Of a stretch of 64,000 nt of DNA, positions 34,601-46,080 are shown piece by piece (position 1 is the first letter of the stretch; every line of letters begins with the position of its first letter). The notes beneath the pieces were generated by a model. That model had not been told where the DNA came from. It worked only from the letters and a program-made list of their open reading frames with translations, and did no database searches. The stretch is from Amblyomma americanum (lineage: Eukaryota; Arthropoda; Arachnida; Ixodida; Ixodidae). Position numbers and translations under genes: made by a program. Location of the stretch: contig NC_135498.1 in the NCBI RefSeq assembly GCF_052857255.1, positions 88,034,639 to 88,098,638 of the forward strand, written 5' to 3'.

Positions 34601-37600
34601 TACAGCTGTTATCAAGGGAAAAGTGCGAAGACGCGGAAATTCGAATTTTGTCTATATGTAACTCAGCTTTTACGAAGCTCATTCGAAAATATTTTGCAGG
34701 ACAGTATTCGTGAAGAGGCATGCTTTAACATCCCAGCCGTACTGGAGCTTTATTAGAGCCCTCTTTTATTTAAATAAACCCTTTTGCTCAGCCTCCACGT
34801 TTCTGCCTCATACGTGAGTACCGGTAAGATACAGCTGTTATCAAGGGAAAAGTGCGAAGACGCGGAAATTCGAATTTTGACTATAGGTAACTCAGCTTTT
34901 ACGAAGCTCATTCGAAAATATTTTGCAGGACAGTATTCCTGAAGAGGCATGCTTTAACATCCCAGCCGTACTGGAGCTTTATTAGAGCCCTCTTTTATTT
35001 AAATAAACCCTTTTGCTCAGCCTCCACGTTTCTGCCTCATACGTGAGTACCGGTAAGATACAGCTGTTATCAAGGGAAAAGTGCGAAGACGCGGAAATTC
35101 GAATTTTGTCTATATGTAACTCAGCTTTTACGAAGCTCATTCGAAAATATTTTGCAGGACAGTATTCCTGAAGAGGCATGCTTTAACATCCCAGCCGTAC
35201 TGGAGCTTTATTAGAGCCCTCTTTTATTTAAATAAACCCTTTTGCTCAGCCTCCACGTTTCTGCCTCATACGTGAGTACCGGTAAGATACAGCTGTTATC
35301 AAGGGAAAAGTGCGAAGACGTGGAAATTCGAATTTTGACTATAGGTAACTCAGCTTTTACGAAGCTCATTCGAAAATATTTTGCAGGACAGTATTCGTGA
35401 AGAGGCATGCTTTAACATCCCAGCCGTACTGGAGCTTTATTAGAGCCCTCTTTTATTTAAATAAACCCTTTTGCTCAGCCTCCGCGTTTCTGCCTCATAC
35501 GTGAGTACCGGTAAGATACAGCTGTTATCAAGGGAAAAGTGCGAAGACGTGGAAATTCGAATTTTTACTATAGGTAACCCAGCTTTTACGAAGCTCATTC
35601 GAAAATATTTTGCAGGACAGTATTCGTGAAGAGGCATGCTTTAACATCCCAGCCGTACTGGAGCTTTATTAGAGCCCTCTTTTATTTAAATAAACCCTTT
35701 TGCTCAGCCTCCACGTTTCTGCCTCATACGTGAGTACCGGTAAGATACAGCTGTTATCAAGGGAAAAGTGCGAAGACGCGGAAATTCGAATTTTGACTAT
35801 AGGTAACTCAGCTTTTACGAAGCTCATTCGAAAATATTTTGCAGGACAGTATTCGTGAAGAGGCATGCTTTAACATCCCAGCCGTACTGGAGCTTTATTA
35901 GAGCCCTCTTTTATTTAAATAAACCCTTTTGCTCAGCCTCCACGTTTCTGCCTCATACGTGAGTACCGGTAAGATACAGCTGTTATCAAGGGAAAAGTGC
36001 GAAGACGCGGAAATTCGAATTTTGACTATAGGTAACTCAGCTTTTACGAAGCTCATTCGAAAATATTTTGCAGGACAGTATTCGTGAAGAGGCATGCTTT
36101 AACATCCCAGCCGTACTGGAGCTTTATTAGAGCCCTCTTTTATTTAAATAAACCCTTTTGCTCAGCCTCCACGTTTCTGCCTCATACGTGAGTACCGGTA
36201 AGATACAGCTGTTATCAAGGGAAAGGTGCGAAGACGCGGAAATTCGAATTTTGACTATAGGTAACTCAGCTTTTACGAAGCTCATTCGAAATTTTTTTGC
36301 AGGACAGTATTCGTGAAGAGGCATGCTTTAACATCCCAGCCGTACTGGAGCTTTATTAGAGCCCTCTTTTATTTAAATAAACCCTTTTGCTCAGCCTCCA
36401 CGTTTCTGCCTCATACGTGAGTACCGGTAAGATACAGCTGTTATCAAGGGAAAAGTGCGAAGACGCGGAAATTCGAATTTTGACTATAGGTAACTCAGCT
36501 TTTACGAAGCTCATTCGAAAATTTTTTGCAGGACAGTATTCGTGAAGAGGCATGCTTTAACACCCCAGCCGTACTGGAGCTTTATTAGAGCCCTCTTTTA
36601 TTTAAATAAACCCTTTTGCTCAGCCTCCACGTTTCTGCCTCATACGTGAGTACCGGTAAGATACAGCTGTTATCTAGGGAAAAGTGCGAAGACGCGGAAA
36701 TTCGAATTTTGACTATAGGTAACTCAGCTTTTACGAAGCTCATTCGAAAATATTTTGCAGGACAGTATTCGTGAAGAGGCATGCTTTAACATCCCAGCCG
36801 TACTGGAGCTTTATTAGAGCCCTCTTTTATTTAAATAAACCCTTTTGCTCAGCCTCCACGTTTCTGCCTCATACGTGAGTACCGGTAAGATACAGCTGTT
36901 ATCAAGGGAAAAGTGCGAAGACGCGGAAATTCGAATTTTGACTATAGGTAACTCAGCTTTTACGAAGCTCATTCGAAAATATTTTGCAGGACAGTATTCG
37001 TGAAGAGGCATGCTTTAACATCCCAGCCGTACTGGAGCTTTATTAGAGCCCTCTTTTATTTAAATAAACCCTTTTGCTCAGCCTCCACGTTTCTGCCTCA
37101 TACGTGAGTACCGGTAAGATAAGCTGTTATCAAGGGAAAAGTGCGAAGACGCGGAAATTCGAATTTTGACTATAGGTAATTCAGCTTTTACGAAGCTCAT
37201 TCGAAAATATTTTGCAGGACAGTATTCGTGAAGAGGCATGCTTTAACATCCCAGCCGTACTGGAGCTTTATTAGAGCCCTCTTTTATTTAAATAAACCCT
37301 TTTGCTCAGCCTCCACGTTTCTGCCTCATACGTGAGTACCGGTAAGATACAGCTGTTATCAAGGGAAAAGTGCGAAGACGTGGAAATTCGAATTTTGACT
37401 ATAGGTAACTCAGCTTTTACGAAGCTCATTCGAAAATATTTTGCAGGACAGTATTCGTGAAGAGGCATGCTTTAACATCCCAGCCGTACTGGAGCTTTAT
37501 TAGAGCCCTCTTTTATTTAAATAAACCCTTTTGCTCAGCCTCCGCGTTTCTGCCTCATACGTGAGTACCGGTAAGATACAGCTGTTATCAAGGGAAAAGT

Positions 37601-40600
37601 GCGAAGACGTGGAAATTCGAATTTTTACTATAGGTAACCCAGCTTTTACGAAGCTCATTCGAAAATATTTTGCAGGACAGTATTCGTGAAGAGGCATGCT
37701 TTAACATCCCAGCCGTACTGGAGCTTTATTAGAGCCCTCTTTTATTTAAATAAACCCTTTTGCTCAGCCTCCACGTTTCTGCCTCATACGTGAGTACCGG
37801 TAAGATACAGCTGTTATCAAGGGAAAAGTGCGAAGACGCGGAAATTCGAATTTTGACTATAGGTAACTCAGCTTTTACGAAGCTCATTCGAAAATATTTT
37901 GCAGGACAGTATTCGTGAAGAGGCATGCTTTAACATCCCAGCCGTACTGGAGCTTTATTAGAGCCCTCTTTTATTTAAATAAACCCTTTTGCTCAGCCTC
38001 CACGTTTCTGCCTCATACGTGAGTACCGGTAAGATACAGCTGTTATCAAGGGAAAAGTGCGAAGACGCGGAAATTCGAATTTTGACTATAGGTAACTCAG
38101 CTTTTACGAAGCTCATTCGAAAATATTTTGCAGGACAGTATTCGTGAAGAGGCATGCTTTAACATCCCAGCCGTACTGGAGCTTTATTAGAGCCCTCTTT
38201 TATTTAAATAAACCCTTTTGCTCAGCCTCCACGTTTCTGCCTCATACGTGAGTACCGGTAAGATACAGCTGTTATCAAGGGAAAGGTGCGAAGACGCGGA
38301 AATTCGAATTTTGACTATAGGTAACTCAGCTTTTACGAAGCTCATTCGAAATTTTTTTGCAGGACAGTATTCGTGAAGAGGCATGCTTTAACATCCCAGC
38401 CGTACTGGAGCTTTATTAGAGCCCTCTTTTATTTAAATAAACCCTTTTGCTCAGCCTCCACGTTTCTGCCTCATACGTGAGTACCGGTAAGATACAGCTG
38501 TTATCAAGGGAAAAGTGCGAAGACGCGGAAATTCGAATTTTGTCTATATGTAACTCAGCTTTTACGAAGCTCATTCGAAAATATTTTGCAGGACAGTATT
38601 CGTGAAGAGGCAGGCTTTAACATCCCAGCCGTACTGGAGCTTTATTAGAGCCCTCTTTTATTTAAATAAACCCTTTTGCTCAGCCTCCACGTTTCTGCCT
38701 CATACGTGAGTACCGGTAAGATACAGCTGTTATCAAGGGAAAAGTGCGAAGACGCGGAAATTCGAATTTTGACTATAGGTAACTCAGCTTTTACGAAGCT
38801 CATTCGAAAATATTTTGCAGGACAGTATTCGTGAAGAGGCATGCTTTAACATCCCAGCCGTACTGGAGCTTTATTAGAGCCCTCTTTTATTTAAATAAAC
38901 CCTTTTGCTCAGCCTCCACGTTTCTGCCTCATACGTGAGTACCGGTAAGATACAGCTGTTATCAAGGGAAAAGTGCGAAGACGCGGAAATTCGAATTTTG
39001 TCTATATGTAACTCAGCTTTTACGAAGCTCATTCGAAAATATTTTGCAGGACAGTATTCGTGAAGAGGCATGCTTTAACATCCCAGCCGTACTGGAGCTT
39101 TATTAGAGCCCTCTTTTATTTAAATAAACCCTTTTGCTCAGCCTCCACGTTTCTGCCTCATACGTGAGTACCGGTAAGATACAGCTGTTATCAAGGGAAA
39201 AGTGCGAAGACGCGGAAATTCGAATTTTGACTATAGGTAACTCAGCTTTTACGAAGCTCATTCGAAAATATTTTGCAGGACAGTATTCGTGAAGAGGCAT
39301 GCTTTAACATCCCAGCCGTACTGGAGCTTTATTAGAGCCCTCTTTTATTTAAATAAACCCTTTTGCTCAGCCTCCACGTTTCTGCCTCATACGTGAGTAC
39401 CGGTAAGATACAGCTGTTATCAAGGGAAAAGTGCGAAGACGCGGAAATTCGAATTTTGTCTATATGTAACTCAGCTTTTACGAAGCTCATTCGAAAATAT
39501 TTTGCAGGACAGTATTCGTGAAGAGGCATGCTTTAACATCCCAGCCGTACTGGAGCTTTATTAGAGCCCTCTTTTATTTAAATAAACCCTTTTGCTCAGC
39601 CTCCACGTTTCTGCCTCATACGTGAGTACCGGTAAGATACAGCTGTTATCAAGGGAAAAGTGCGAAGACGCGGAAATTCGAATTTTGACTATAGGTAACT
39701 CAGCTTTTACGAAGCTCATTCGAAAATATTTTGCAGGACAGTATTCCTGAAGAGGCATGCTTTAACATCCCAGCCGTACTGGAGCTTTATTAGAGCCCTC
39801 TTTTATTTAAATAAACCCTTTTGCTCAGCCTCCACGTTTCTGCCTCATACGTGAGTACCGGTAAGATACAGCTGTTATCAAGGGAAAAGTGCGAAGACGC
39901 GGAAATTCGAATTTTGTCTATATGTAACTCAGCTTTTACGAAGCTCATTCGAAAATATTTTGCAGGACAGTATTCCTGAAGAGGCATGCTTTAACATCCC
40001 AGCCGTACTGGAGCTTTATTAGAGCCCTCTTTTATTTAAATAAACCCTTTTGCTCAGCCTCCACGTTTCTGCCTCATACGTGAGTACCGGTAAGATACAG
40101 CTGTTATCAAGGGAAAAGTGCGAAGACGCGGAAATTCGAATTTTGACTATAGGTAACTCAGCTTTTACGAAGCTCATTCGAAAATTTTTTGCAGGACAGT
40201 ATTCGTGAAGAGGCATGCTTTAACACCCCAGCCGTACTGGAGCTTTATTAGAGCCCTCTTTTATTTAAATAAACCCTTTTGCTCAGCCTCCACGTTTCTG
40301 CCTCATACGTGAGTACCGGTAAGATACAGCTGTTATCTAGGGAAAAGTGCGAAGACGCGGAAATTCGAATTTTGACTATAGGTAACTCAGCTTTTACGAA
40401 GCTCATTCGAAAATTTTTTGCTGTACAGTATTCGTGAAGAGGCATGCTTTAACATCCCAGCCGTACTGGAGCTTTATTAGAGCCCTCTTTTATTTAAATA
40501 AACCCTTTTGCTCAGCCTCCACGTTTCTGCCTCATACGTGAGTACCGGTAAGATACAGCTGTTATCAAGGGAAAAGTGCGAAGACGCGGAAATTCGAATT

Positions 40601-41486
40601 TTGACTATAGGTAACTCAGCTTCTACGAAGCTCATTCGAAAATTTTTTGCTGGACAGTATTCGTGAAGAGGCATCCTTTAACATCCCAGCCGTACTGGAG
40701 CTTTATTAGAGCCCCCTTTTATTTAAATAAACCCTTTTGCTCAGCCTCCACGTTTCTGCCTCATACGTGAGTACCGGTAAGATACAGCTGTTATCAAGGG
40801 AAAAGTGCGAAGACGCGGAAATTCGAATTTTGACTATAGGTAACTCAGCTTTTACGAAGCTCATTCGAAAATTTTTTGCTGTACAGTATTCGTGAAGAGG
40901 CATGCTTTAACATCCCAGCCGTACTGGAGCTTTATTAGAGCCCTCTTTTATTTAAATAAACCCTTTTGCTCAGCCTCCACGTTTCTGCCTCATACGTGAG
41001 TACCGGTAAGATACAGCTGTTATCAAGGGAAAAGTGCGAAGACGCGGAAATTCGAATTTTGACTATAGGTAACTCAGCTTCTACGAAGCTCATTCGAAAA
41101 TTTTTTGCTGGACAGTATTCGTGAAGAGGCATGCTTTAACATCCCAGCCGTACTGGAGCTTTATTAGAGCCCCCTTTTATTTAAATAAACCCTTTTGCTC
41201 AGCCTCCACGTTTCTGCCTCATACGTGAGTACCGGTAAGATACAGCTGTTATCAAGGGAAAAGTGCGAAGACGCGGAAATTCGAATTTTGACTATAGGTA
41301 ACTCAGCTTCTACGAAGCTCATTCGAAAATTTTTTGCTGGACAGTATTCGTGAAGAGGCATGCTTTAACATCCCAGCCGTACTGGAGCTTTATTAGAGCC
41401 CCCTTTTATTTAAATAAACCCTTTTGCTCAGCCTCCACGTTTCTGCCTCATACGTGAGTACCGGTAAGATACAGCTGTTATCTAGG
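25459..41486. repeat. 229 bp satellite array, about 70 units
   Basis: The anchor GGAAAAGTGCGAAGACGC recurs every 229 bp (25461, 25690, 25919 and so on), with five bases lost in total over 69 intervals, giving about 70 units in 16 kb. Each unit is about 150 bp from the right part of the inserted element plus about 78 bp of antisense RTE-like RT (TTTAAATAAACCCTTTTGC to CAGCTGTTATC). Units differ by only a few substitutions, so the array is young or homogenised. Each unit has a minus-strand 65-codon frame ending with the RT segment NSCILPVLTYEAETWRL. As 229 is not divisible by three the frame shifts between units, so no long repeat protein exists. Each unit also carries AATAAA on the plus strand. 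Confidence 0.97.
30403..40018. repeat. Higher-order duplication: two 4,808 bp blocks of 21 units
   Basis: Unit variants recur in the same order in 30403-35210 and 35211-40018. The order is: A-to-T change in the frame (ISTSS), the GLPIVK/AETRR variant, two standard units, the CPAKKF variant, and so on to two units with TATTCCTGAAG. The offset of 4,808 equals 21 x 229 minus 1, explained by one single-base deletion (GATAAGCTG) per block. Inside each block the run ISTSS - AETRR - standard - standard - AKKF occurs twice about 2,060 bp (9 units) apart, showing an earlier 9-unit duplication. Confidence 0.9.
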
Positions 41487-41560
41487 GCGTACGCAGAATT
41501 TTTTGCGGGCGGGGTGGGGGGGGGGGGCGTTGCTTGTGGGGGGGGGGGGGCAGCGGTACA
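41481..41560. mobile_element. hAT element terminus abutting the satellite
   Basis: The last satellite unit ends at CAGCTGTTATCTAGGG and continues as CGTACGCAGAATTTTTTGCG followed by G-rich tracts (41507-41551). The form AGGGCGTACGCAGAATTTTTT resembles the C-A-G-x-G-G-C-G-x-A...A-T-T-T-T-T end of ZMYM1-like hAT elements. It lies on the C-terminal side of the hAT transposase relic at 41854-44237, as expected for one end of that element. The opposite terminus was not found. A TCTAGGG variant also exists inside the array, so AGGG may be shared microhomology. Confidence 0.5.
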
Positions 41561-41853
41561 TTCGCAGCAAAAAGGCACTATTTGCGGAGTAAATTTATTT
41601 ATTTATTTATAAATAAGTAAAATACACATGCAAGAAAAATTACAAAGAGCAAATTAATGCGTGGCTTGGAGAGATACATTGGAGTTTATTAACGAACAAT
41701 TAAAATTAATAAGAAATGCAAAAAGATACTATCACTTCGGGGAGAAGAGTTCTCAGTCTTGCTGCATTCGGGTTCTCGACTTACCCGAGTTGATGACCAA
41801 TATGTTCACAATATGTTCACAATATGTTCACAAACACGCAACTATACAGTCAC
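41561..41853. other. AT-rich 3' non-coding part of the hAT element
   Basis: Contains TTTATTTATTTATTTAT at 41590-41610 and three direct copies of AATATGTTCAC between 41798 and 41832. No coding is seen. Given its place between the terminus and the transposase stop, it is probably the element's 3' flank. Confidence 0.4.
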
Positions 41854-44237
41854 TCAGTCAGTCTTTAACAGCAACTGCAGACGCCTTGGGTTTTTCTGGG
41901 CAAATTGCGTGATGGCACGGGTGATAAAGTCATCTCTGTGCTTCATAACACGCTCTCGGTGCACGCTCATCATACAAAGGAAGTCCAGCCTGTCGCTTGT
42001 CATTGTTGAGCGTAGCTAGGTTTTCACTCTCCTCATTGTATTGAAGGAGCGTTCGACCGTACAGGTAGTAACTGGCAAAGCCAGAGCCACCTCAATGGCT
42101 TTCGCAACACCGGGGAACAATGTCTTGGCCTGAGGTAGAAGCTCGCAGTAAGTTATTTCTGATGGCTCCCCAGTTTTATTGCGCCACATCTCGTACCAAG
42201 AGATGGCCTCTTCCTTGAAGTTGTCGATGCCTTAAAAGCATCGGAGTTCTTCGGCGAGGGCAGCGAACTCAACACGGCTCAAGTGCTTCATTTTTGATGG
42301 ATGCAGATGGAGAAGTTTGAAGCTCCTCTCGTTGCTTTCAGAAAAGCGGCGAGCTACAGAAGCAGTGAGAGAGTCCAAGTACGGCACATATATTGCCACA
42401 CGGTAGTATTTCAACGGCGACTGAATCACGTAGTTGTCTCGGTGGGCCTGACGAGAGACATGTCTTGGTAGAGATATCACCACATTTAAATGATTGGCTC
42501 CCTCCCTTACTGCATTCATGATGTCAGAGAACTATACAGTGTTTATTCAGTAGCCGCGAAAAATACGTTGCAGCTCAGTGATGTGGCCATGCACAGAATG
42601 GAAGTCCATCGATACACCTTGCAGAACGTTCGTAACTGGTTCGAGCCGAGCGCTGCACTTCGCTACAATGTGCAAGCAGACGATGAAAGATGAGCTTGTT
42701 CTTGCACATTAGAGGTTGTGAGCTCGTTGTCTAGTTGCAGCGTTCGAGCATGATTCCGTTGACGCGAGCTCCTCGAGTGCTTCGACTATGGCCACGTAAT
42801 GCTGAGAAGATCCTAATGGACTTGTATTTTGCAGACCATCTTGTCTCACACAGCATCGGAATGTTGGGCACCGATTTTCTACGCAGAACGCTCTCGCGTA
42901 AGAAGTTTATGGTTTGTTTGATTACCCCAATTGTGTTTCGAATTTCAGAGACGTCGTTCAAATCGTTGATGACGAGATTTAGTTTGTGACTTATGCAGTG
43001 AAAAAATATTGCCTTCGGGAACTGTTTCTGTGTTATTTTGTTCACTCCAGCTTCTTTTCTAGCCATTGTAGGGCATCCATCGTACCCCTGTCCAACGAGG
43101 TTCGAAAGAATCGGCCCGGCAATCGTCAAATTCTTCATGATTGCAGCAGCGATGCAAGCGGAGTTTAATTGCTCCAGCTCTACAAATTCCAAAAACTGCT
43201 CTCGAATGCACACTTCGGCTCCCGCCTTGCCAATAAAGCGAACGCCTGTAGACATGTGCTCTTTTTCTGAAATATCTGCAGTTTCGTCAGCAAGAACGGG
43301 GAAAAAAAGGCCGTGGACGCGGACAGAAGTGTACTTATCATTGCCAGCAGAAGGAGTGAAGTGCTCCTGAAGTCGAATATATCCAGCTTCTACCCGAAAA
43401 TCAAGGAGATCATTGAAGACTCCACTATCGGACTGCTTGGCGCGAATTGGCAAGTCATGCGTCGCTCAAAAGACAATGGTGGAAACTATTGGAAACAGTT
43501 TCTCACGATTCCTTTCAACTTGCTCGTGCAGTGCTCTGTTCAGCTGCTGTACAACGGGTAGCTGCTTGCCTTTCATCACATCCATAAAGTACTGTGAAGC
43601 CGTGATTGCGTCCTGGCGCCATTGGGATTTCACGTGATCCCTGCACGCCTCGTGCATTTTTCTGTGGTTACTGAAAGCGCGCACGATAGAACTACCTTGA
43701 GTACCCCGGTGAACTCGCGGAGGAAAAGTGACGCAAAAACGACAAACGGTGCCTTTCGCTGTCACTGAGTACGCAAGCCAAGGGGCGTATAATCTCTCAG
43801 CCATTGGTGGCGAAAAGCCCTCTTTCCAGGAGTTACATCCTTCTCAAAGTCGTATGTAACATTTGGCGACCATGGCTTAGTAAGAAGACGTAACTTCAAA
43901 AAGTCCGGGATGCCAGTGAGTTAAGCTTTCCCTAGAAACTCTCCTGGGTCATATTCTTGTGGCAAGTCAGTTGTTTTCTTGCTGTTGTCTCCGGACTTCA
44001 ATCCCAAGCAAGGAGAAAGGGAATCGTCTCGGCTTACTGCGTGACTGGAGCTCGCTGTTGGTGGAGTTCCTTCCATGGAGTCGACGACATCGGCTACTGT
44101 CCGGTGATGAAAGCTTGCATCACTGGTCAATTGCTACACCGTTGTCACATGTTACACCAAAATCTTCCGGGGCGCAGTTGGAATAGCGCTTCGTCAGACA
44201 ACCGCTGACGCTTGAAGAAGCGCCGGATGTCCATCAT
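41854..44237 (-). pseudogene. hAT-superfamily transposase, broken (ZMYM1/DUF4371-like)
   Basis: An ATG at 44237 (second ATG 44234) opens MDIRRFFKRQ, the usual start of these proteins. A TTF-type finger region follows (GTVCRFCVTFPP, 43750), then the catalytic half with LFFPVLADETADISEKEHMS, GQGYDGCPTMARKEAG and HCISHKLNLVIND (43453-42731). Next come FIVCLHIVAKCSARLEPVTN and RQAHRDNYVIQSPLKYYRVA, and the C-terminal dimerisation motif ALALPVTTCTVERSFNTMRR. Breaks are an early TGA, TAA at 43921-43923, a frameshift near 43790, TGA at 43466-43468, a frameshift near 42775, TAA at 42232-42234 and TAG at 42016-42018. The relic would be full length but cannot make a protein. Confidence 0.9.
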
Positions 44238-44664
44238 TGGGGACCGTGTGAGACAAAGCTGGCTGTGGAGTTCCTCGTGGTTGATAGTGTTAGAAAATAT
44301 ATACACATTGATAGGAAAAACAGTTGAACGCGTACGTTGAAAACAAAAAATGGCTATATAAGAACGAAAACTTATTTAGTGGATAAATGCACGCTCGCAG
44401 ATCATACACCTCGCTCGATCTTGTTCGCGCATCCGCGCAGTCGAGCAACCGCACACACACTGCTCGCCGCTCGTCGCCCTCTCGTCCGCTGTCTTGGTTG
44501 TTCTCAGCTCCGTTGACAACCGGCCACTTAAAAACACCGAAGCACAAACAAACGCAGAGGCGCGCGCACACGTGCAAGGGCTTACTTGCCGCAATGTCCC
44601 CGAGTGCGCACTTTGGGGGTGAAAGGAACGCCGCGCGACTTCCGAGGGGAAGGGACACTCGCCA
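44238..44664. other. Upstream region of the hAT relic
   Basis: No gene is seen. The minus strand has a TATATA-containing patch at 44296-44302 and a TATATA-like AAGAACGAAAACTTATTTAG context near 44360. The stretch 44390-44600 is CA- and GC-rich. It is probably the 5' flank of the hAT element, but its terminus could not be found. Confidence 0.3.
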
Positions 44665-44932
44665 CTCCGGTCGTAAAATTTGTGTTTTTATGGGGTGTAG
44701 AGTCCCAAACGATTCGGGCTATGAGAGACGCAGTAGTGGAGAGCTCCAGATAATGTCGACCACGTGGGTCTCTTCACCGTGCACTGACATCGCACAGTAT
44801 ACATGGGCGCCTCCTGCATTTCGCCTCCATCGAAACGCGGCCGCATCGGCCGGGATCGAACCCGCGAACTCGGGCTCAGCAGTCGAGAGCACTACCCGAT
44901 GAACCTCCGCGCCGAGGCTCCGGTCGCAAAAT
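44665..44932 (-). mobile_element. tRNA-derived SINE with 15 bp target duplication
   Basis: CTCCGGTCG(T/C)AAAAT flanks the element at 44665-44679 and 44918-44932 with one mismatch. The element between reads on the minus strand from a tRNA-like head (GCGCGGAGGTTCATCGGG, B-box-like GGGTTCGATCCCGG) to the tail GGGACTCTACACCCC. It belongs to the GGGACGTTAAACCCC-tailed subfamily. Confidence 0.9.
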
Positions 44933-45035
44933 GTAAAGGAGGCACCCGCAGAAACAAACATATACACACGGAAAGGACGCCATGTAAAGGGCGCTCGATT
45001 ACGATAGCGTTTATACGAGGTGGATGGGTCGCGAG

Positions 45036-46080
45036 TCACACCGAACATTAGAATAATGGCAGTAACGTTAGATGCCGCATTATTAAATAAGATTATGTGT
45101 TATAAAGAAAGCATTAGTTCTGCATTGAGGGCAAACATTAGTTTGATGTGGTGACTTAATGTTAATATATTGTTAAAAATTACCATACAATGTTATATGT
45201 TGTGCCAAAACTTTAGTTTAATGTTCCAAATGAACATTGTTTTAATATAGTCCCCTAAACTTCATTACAATGTTAGAATCATAAATATAAACAAAATTAC
45301 AATATGTTTGTCCCAGACCTTTTATCACTGTTCCTACAGTAAATATAATATTCGACTAGCTGTACGTTGCCTAAATCTCATATTGTGCCTGCCATGCATT
45401 CTAAGCACAGGTCGAATATTTTGTTAGGAAGTTTTTTTTATTACCCATTCGTTGGTATTACTCACCAGCCACCCGTTGGTAACGGGTGTATAGGCTTGAC
45501 ACGATAGTACCCGTTCGGAGGCGAATGTATGATTTGCATGCTGTGCTCTGTGTGGAGCTCAAGTGCCGTACCCGTAGTTCGTCTTTGAAAAGTGTCAACT
45601 TGTGTACCGTCACAACTGGTGGACCCGCATGCTCGTGGGAGGTTGCTTTAACATTTTCGAGAATTTTGCATTCATTTTTATTTATTTTTACATAGTGGTA
45701 TAAAAACGTTAAATATATAACATTGCAAAAGCATTAGAAAAAGTACATCAAGGACTTATTATTATCTCTCGACTAAAGCAGAAAAGTAACATTGTTATAA
45801 TGTTTCGGTCCTGCATGGGATCAATATCAGTGGATATGGTGCAAAGATGTGACGAGAAGTAGCTTACGATATTTTAGCGCGCGGTAGCAATTTCCTAATC
45901 TAGCTTGGAATATGTTTGTCCTTCCTTTCCAAATTTTCTCCTAATCATTTCTCTCGTGCCCTGACTTTGTTGATGACCATTTGTGAACTTTCCAGGTAGC
46001 ACCAAACGCTATAGCAATGTTGGTCGAACATTAATTCAGTGTTCTTAATGTATTTGTAAGGCCGATGATTGTTTGGGCTA
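45036..46080 (+). repeat. Dispersed repeat family E, copy 2 and a second start
   Basis: Starts CACCGAACATTAGAATAATG and follows copy 1 (19698-20240) through GTTTTAATATAGTC, ATTACCCATTCG and CCCGTTCGG to about 45650. AT-rich sequence in the same style continues, and at about 45995 a new start appears (AGGTAGCACCAAACGCTATAG). Two units in the same orientation may therefore lie in tandem. No coding is seen. Confidence 0.6.

Noticed and set aside
25459..41486. CRISPR array
   Set aside because: Regular spacing, but the whole 229 bp unit repeats with no unique spacers, in a eukaryotic context.
25597..41578. Dozens of 65-residue genes in the array
   Set aside because: They are the same frame in each satellite unit, half of it RT remnant; no sign of independent genes.
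41854..44237. Domesticated host ZMYM1-like gene
   Set aside because: Multiple stops and frameshifts and a hAT-like terminus next to it; a broken transposon explains it better.
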